The notes under the pieces: generated by a model | The model's input: only the letters and a program-made list of their open reading frames with translations | Told to the model about the DNA's origin: nothing | Databases searched by the model: none | Assembly: GCA_963734625.1 (NCBI GenBank) | Contig: CAVTHW010000020.1 | Location: 248,001-312,000, forward strand | DNA from: CAVTHW01 sp963734625 | Lineage (GTDB): Bacteria > Acidobacteriota > Terriglobia > Bryobacterales > Bryobacteraceae | Reading direction: 5' to 3' | Length of the DNA: 64,000 nt | In this document: piece by piece, positions 60,419 to 64,000 of the stretch | Numbering within the stretch: position 1 is the first letter of the stretch | Layout of the letters: each line of letters starts with the position of its first letter | Program-made: the position numbers and the translations under genes

Positions 60419-62276
60419 ATGCCGCTGACGGGTCTGGAGGCTGTCGTATTCGCGGTCCTGCTGGCCGTCTCGCTCATTCTGTTTGGGTGGCGGCTGGTTG
60501 GCGTGCTGCGCCGGATCCGGCGGTCCAAGCCGGACGCCGATTTCAAACTGCGGCCGATCCTACCCCGAGCGAGCAGGTTCGTCTGGGAAGTCCTGCTTCA
60601 GGCGAAGGTCATACGGGAGCGGCCCTGGCCCGGCCTGGCGCACGCGTTCGTCTTCTGGGGATTCTGCGCGTTCGCGCTGGTCACGGTCAACCACGTCTCC
60701 GAGGCATTCGGCTGGGGGTTGCTCTCCCCGAACGGCTTCGGCAGGTTCTACCGCGGCGCGGCGGCGGTGTTCGCGGTGGCCGTTGCGGTGTCGATCGTGG
60801 GGCTGGCTGCTAGGCGCTTCCTGGTCCGGCCCAAGTGGCTCGGAGAAGTCTCGTATGAATCGGGGCTGATCGCCTTCCTGATCTTCGCGCTGATGGCGAC
60901 CTACCTGGCCGAGTTCGGGCTGGCGGAAGGTTCGGCGATCCGCCCTGGCCAACTGGTGGCTCCACACCTTGGCCCTGTTGATCTTTCTGCCGGTCATCCC
61001 GCGCACCAAGCACCTCCACTTGCTACTGAGCCCGATTACGGTGTTCCTGGACCGGCCTGGCTTCAGCCGCATCCCGCCGCTCGTGGGCGACGAGGATTTC
61101 GGCCTCATCACCGGTAAAGATGTCACTCGTATCGCCAGCCTGCAGGTCTACACCTGCGTCGAATGCGGGCGCTGCACCGAGCACTGTCCGGCAAACTTAA
61201 CCGGCAAGATTCTCGACCCGAAGGAAATCGTCCTCGGCACGCGCCGCTATTTGGAGGACATCGGGCCTCAGGGCAGCCAGCCGCTCCTGGTGAAGCACGT
61301 GTCCATGGAGGCGGCATTTCAGTGCACCACCTGCGGCGCCTGTGAATACCAGTGCCCGGTGGGGATCCAGCACCTGCCGGTGATCGTCGGGCTGCGGCGG
61401 GGCGCGGTGAACACGGGCCAGTGGGACGATACGCACGGCACCAAGTTGTTCCTCAACCTGGAGCGCAGCGGCAACGCTCTTGGGTTCCCCCGCAGCGAGC
61501 GCGACCAGTTCATCCAAAAGAATGCGCTGCCTATCTTCGATGGGGGGCAGGATTACTGCCTGTGGCTGGGGTGCATGGGCTCCTACGATCCCCAGGGCCG
61601 CGAGATTGTGCTGGCGCTCGCCGAGGTGTTGCGGTTTCTGGGAATCAGTTTCGGCGTGCTGCGCAAGGAGAAATGCAACGGGGACCCTGCGCGGCGGCTC
61701 GGCAACGACCTGCTTTTCAGCACGCTGGCCGAGGAGAACCTGGAAGAGATCCGCCGCAGCGGGGTCAAGAAGATGCTGTCTATCTGTCCGCACTGCGTCC
61801 GCACGATGAAAGAAGACTGGAAGGAGTTCGGTGCGGATCTGGAGATCGAGCACCACAGCGAATTGCTGGCGCGCTTCGCCGCGCGGCTTCCGGAGCCCGA
61901 CGGCGAACGGTCACGGGTGGTCTTTCATGACGCCTGCTACCTGGGCCGCTACCGAGGCATATTCGACCAGCCGCGCGCGGTCGTTTCCAAATTGGGCACG
62001 TTGGTGAACCCGCCGCGAACGCGTCAGCGCGGCTTCTGCTGCGGGGCGGGCGGCGGCAGGTACTTTCTGGGAGAAGAAACCGGAAAGCGGGTGAGCGCTG
62101 AGCGCGCCGAGGAACTTCTCGCGACCGGAGTGGACGCAATTGGCGCGGCCTGTCCGTTCTGCCATTCGATGCTGCGGGAGGCGCTGGCCACGGCGTCGCC
62201 GGCCCCGCCCCGGCTGCTCGACATTGCACAAATCGCGGCTGAAAGCCTGAGGAGAGATCATGCTTCCAAAGATTAG
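60419..62276 (+). CDS. EtfD-like membrane Fe-S oxidoreductase, with one frame break
   Basis: About 619 residues when a surplus C in 60943-60945 is skipped. N-terminal: five to six membrane helices as in nitrate-reductase gamma/HdrE-like cytochrome modules (TGLEAVVFAVLLAVSLILFG, HAFVFWGFCAFALVTVNHVS). Then a ferredoxin domain with CVECGRCTEHCPAN and CTTCGACEYQCPVG, and two CCG-type domains (late FCCGAGGGRYFLGEE and VVFHDACYLGRYRG). Such proteins accept electrons from ETF and reduce menaquinone or quinone (EtfD/FadF role). It overlaps the acyl-CoA dehydrogenase gene by 17 bases. Confidence 0.85.
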
Positions 62277-63920
62277 CGGGGGCGCGTTTCTGATCGAGGA
62301 TCTCGCGCCGGATGGAATCTTCACTGCGGAGGACCTGGGCGAAGAGCACCTGGCCATCGCCCGCACCGTGGATGATTTTTGGGCGCGGGACGTGGAGCCG
62401 CGGCTGGAAGCAATCCGCCGCCAGGAGCCGGGCGCGGCTCTGGAGGTGCTGCGAAAATCAGCGGAACTGGGTCTCACCGGCGTCGCAATCCCGGAGGAGT
62501 ATGGCGGGATGGGGATGGATCTCGCCTCGGCCATCGTTGTCGCCGAACACCTGGCGCGGGATGGGTCCTACGCCATCTGCCACGAAGTCCACACCGGCAT
62601 CGGGACGCTGCCCATCCTCTACTTCGGTTCCGAGGAGCAGAAGCGCAGATATCTTCCGAAACTGGCAACGGCCGAAATGGTGGCCGCCTATGCGCTGAGC
62701 GAGGCCGCAGTCAGGCTCCGATGCGCTGGCCGTGCGCACCCGCGCCGACCTCAGTCCGGACGGCAAGCATTACATCCTGAACGGGCAGAAGATGTGGATC
62801 ACCAACGGAGGCATCGCTGACCTGTTCACGGTCTTCGCCAAAGTAGGCGGGGAGCAGTTCACCGCGTTTCTGGTCGAGCGCGGTTTTCCGGGGGTGGCCG
62901 TCGGGGCGGAAGAGCGGAAGATGGGGATCAAGGGCAGTTCCACCACGGCGCTGTATCTGGACAACGTGCCGGTGCCGGTCGAGAACGTCCTCGGCGAGGT
63001 CGGACGGGGGCACCTCATCGCCTTCAACATCCTCAACAGCGGGCGGATGAAGATCGGCGTGCTGACGCTGGGCGGAGCGAAGCACGTGCTGGGCGTCTCT
63101 CTGAAGTACGCCAAAGAGCGCAAGGCTTTCGGCTCTTCGATCGCGGAGTTTGGGGCCATACAGCACAAGCTGGCCGAGATGGCGATCCGCATCTATGCCG
63201 CGGAATCGATGCTCTGGCGCGTCGCGGGGCTCGTCGAGAGCCGGTTGGCGGACGGATCCGGGGAGCTGAAGGCGCTGGAAGAGTACGCCGTCGAGTGCTC
63301 GATCCTCAAGGTCTATTGCTCGGAAGTGTACGATTTCGTGGCCGACGAAGGAGTGCAGATCCATGGCGGCTACGGTTACCACCAGGACTACGATGTCGAA
63401 CGCGCCTACCGGGACTCGCGAATCAACCGCATCTACGAAGGCACCAACGAGATCAACCGCCTGATCATACCGGGGATGCTGCTGAAGCGCGCGGCCAGGG
63501 GGCGGCTGACTCTCACACCCCCCGCTGCAAGCGCCGCAAGTTGGAGAGGATGAAGAGTCATCCCTGGTGCGCCGCGCCAAACAGATCGCCCTCCTGACGC
63601 TGGACCTGGCGCGGACGGAGGAGCACCAGGAAGTCCTCATGAACATCGCGGACATCGTCATGGAAGTCTTCGCGATGGAGTCGAGCCTGCTGAGAAGCCG
63701 CAAGTTCGCCACAGGCATGTGTGCGGTTCTCCTGCGCGACGCCCTGACGCGGGTCGAGGTATCGGCACGCCGCGTTCTGGGCGCTTGCCTGGAGGGGGAT
63801 GCCCTGCACGCGCAAATGATGGCGCTGCGCCGCCTGGCCGAGCACGATCCAGTGAACGGGGTCCGTCTGCGCCGGGAAATCGCCGCCCGCTTACTGGCGC
63901 GAGAGCGCTACGTGGTTTAG
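62260..63920 (+). CDS. Long acyl-CoA dehydrogenase (FadE/VLCAD-like) with two frame breaks
   Basis: About 552 residues when a surplus base near 62710 and one C in the run 63518-63523 are skipped. First piece: MLPKISGGAFLIEDLAPDGI, VAIPEEYGGMGMDLASAIVV. Middle: HYILNGQKMWITNGGIADLF, ERKMGIKGSSTTALYLDNVP, GVQIHGGYGYHQDYDVERAY and RINRIYEGTNEINRL. Last piece: an extra C-terminal helical domain (RRAKQIALLTLDLARTEEHQ, EVLMNIADIVMEVFAMESSL) typical of VLCAD-like enzymes. It oxidises long or branched acyl-CoA. The ATG overlaps the upstream EtfD-like gene, so electrons can be handed on within one operon. Confidence 0.85.
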
Positions 63921-63925
63921 TAGGG

Positions 63926-64000
63926 CAGGCTGTTCAGCCTGCGGACCCGCTTTCCAGCGGGTCCAGCCGGCCGGAAGGCCGGCCGCGGGCAGGATTGCCC
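63926..64000. repeat. Tandem-hairpin intergenic repeat at the window end
   Basis: Consecutive palindromes: GCAGGCTGTTCAGCCTGC, ACCCGCTTTCCAGCGGGT, GCCGGCCGGAAGGCCGGC and GGGCAGGATTGCCC. Layout and composition resemble 27611-27694. It starts right after the acyl-CoA dehydrogenase stop and may also serve as its terminator; it runs off the window. Confidence 0.6.

Overview
The window looks like a chromosomal segment of a high-GC, Gram-negative-type soil bacterium, most likely an acidobacterium of the Solibacter/Bryobacter group. This is an inference from gene style: many exported enzymes with Sec or Tat leaders, a DUF1080 protein, a GYD-domain protein, fused E1 alpha/beta, frequent GTG/TTG starts, and multi-hairpin intergenic repeats. 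No rRNA, tRNA or CRISPR array was seen.

Layout. 0-13.5 kb is core: glmM (partial), a CdaA-CdaR diadenylate cyclase ORF, a PAS/SpoIIE phosphatase, an aldo/keto reductase, an IS1380 remnant, smc, a kinase-like/nuclease-like fusion gene, hpt, two envelope proteins and rnr. 13.6-16.1 kb is a crp/fnr-type gene cut in two by a two-gene IS4-type element (HARE-HTH protein plus DDE transposase) flanked by a 20-bp direct repeat. 16.2-20.7 kb is an operon of exported proteins, including a Tyr-rich lytic-transglycosylase-like protein. 20.7-26 kb is a scrap-yard: a partial copy of one of those genes, an IS66 element carrying a nested IS630 element, a 5'-truncated exported gene and a rearranged copy of the end of rnr. 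26-44.5 kb holds an exported repeat-rich protein, an antitoxin with an internally deleted PIN toxin, transporters (DAACS, MFS, GltS), exported aldolase/dehydrogenases, an MBL hydrolase, a DRG-like GTPase and carbohydrate-active proteins. 44.5-64 kb is acyl-CoA and propionate metabolism: E1 alpha/beta, prpBCD, thiolase plus OB-fold protein, a five-gene AtuA/carboxyltransferase/enoyl-CoA hydratase/acyl-CoA dehydrogenase operon, a DUF433/DUF5615 pair, a two-gene version of IcmF (B12-binding/GTPase plus mutase), an EtfD-like Fe-S membrane protein and a long acyl-CoA dehydrogenase.

How the genes fit together. The right-hand 20 kb reads as a branched-chain/odd-chain acyl-CoA degradation district. 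Acyl-CoA dehydrogenases pass electrons via ETF to the EtfD-like protein. Carboxylase, hydratase and AtuA process branched acyl-CoAs. The coenzyme-B12 mutase interconverts acyl-CoA skeletons, thiolase cleaves, and the methylcitrate genes dispose of propionyl-CoA.

Caution. Several otherwise intact genes carry a single extra base that breaks the frame (near 14597, 43185, 54529, 60943, 62710 and 63518). The one-directional pattern suggests indel errors in the assembly at least as much as real gene decay. Such genes are described here as single genes with a frame break.
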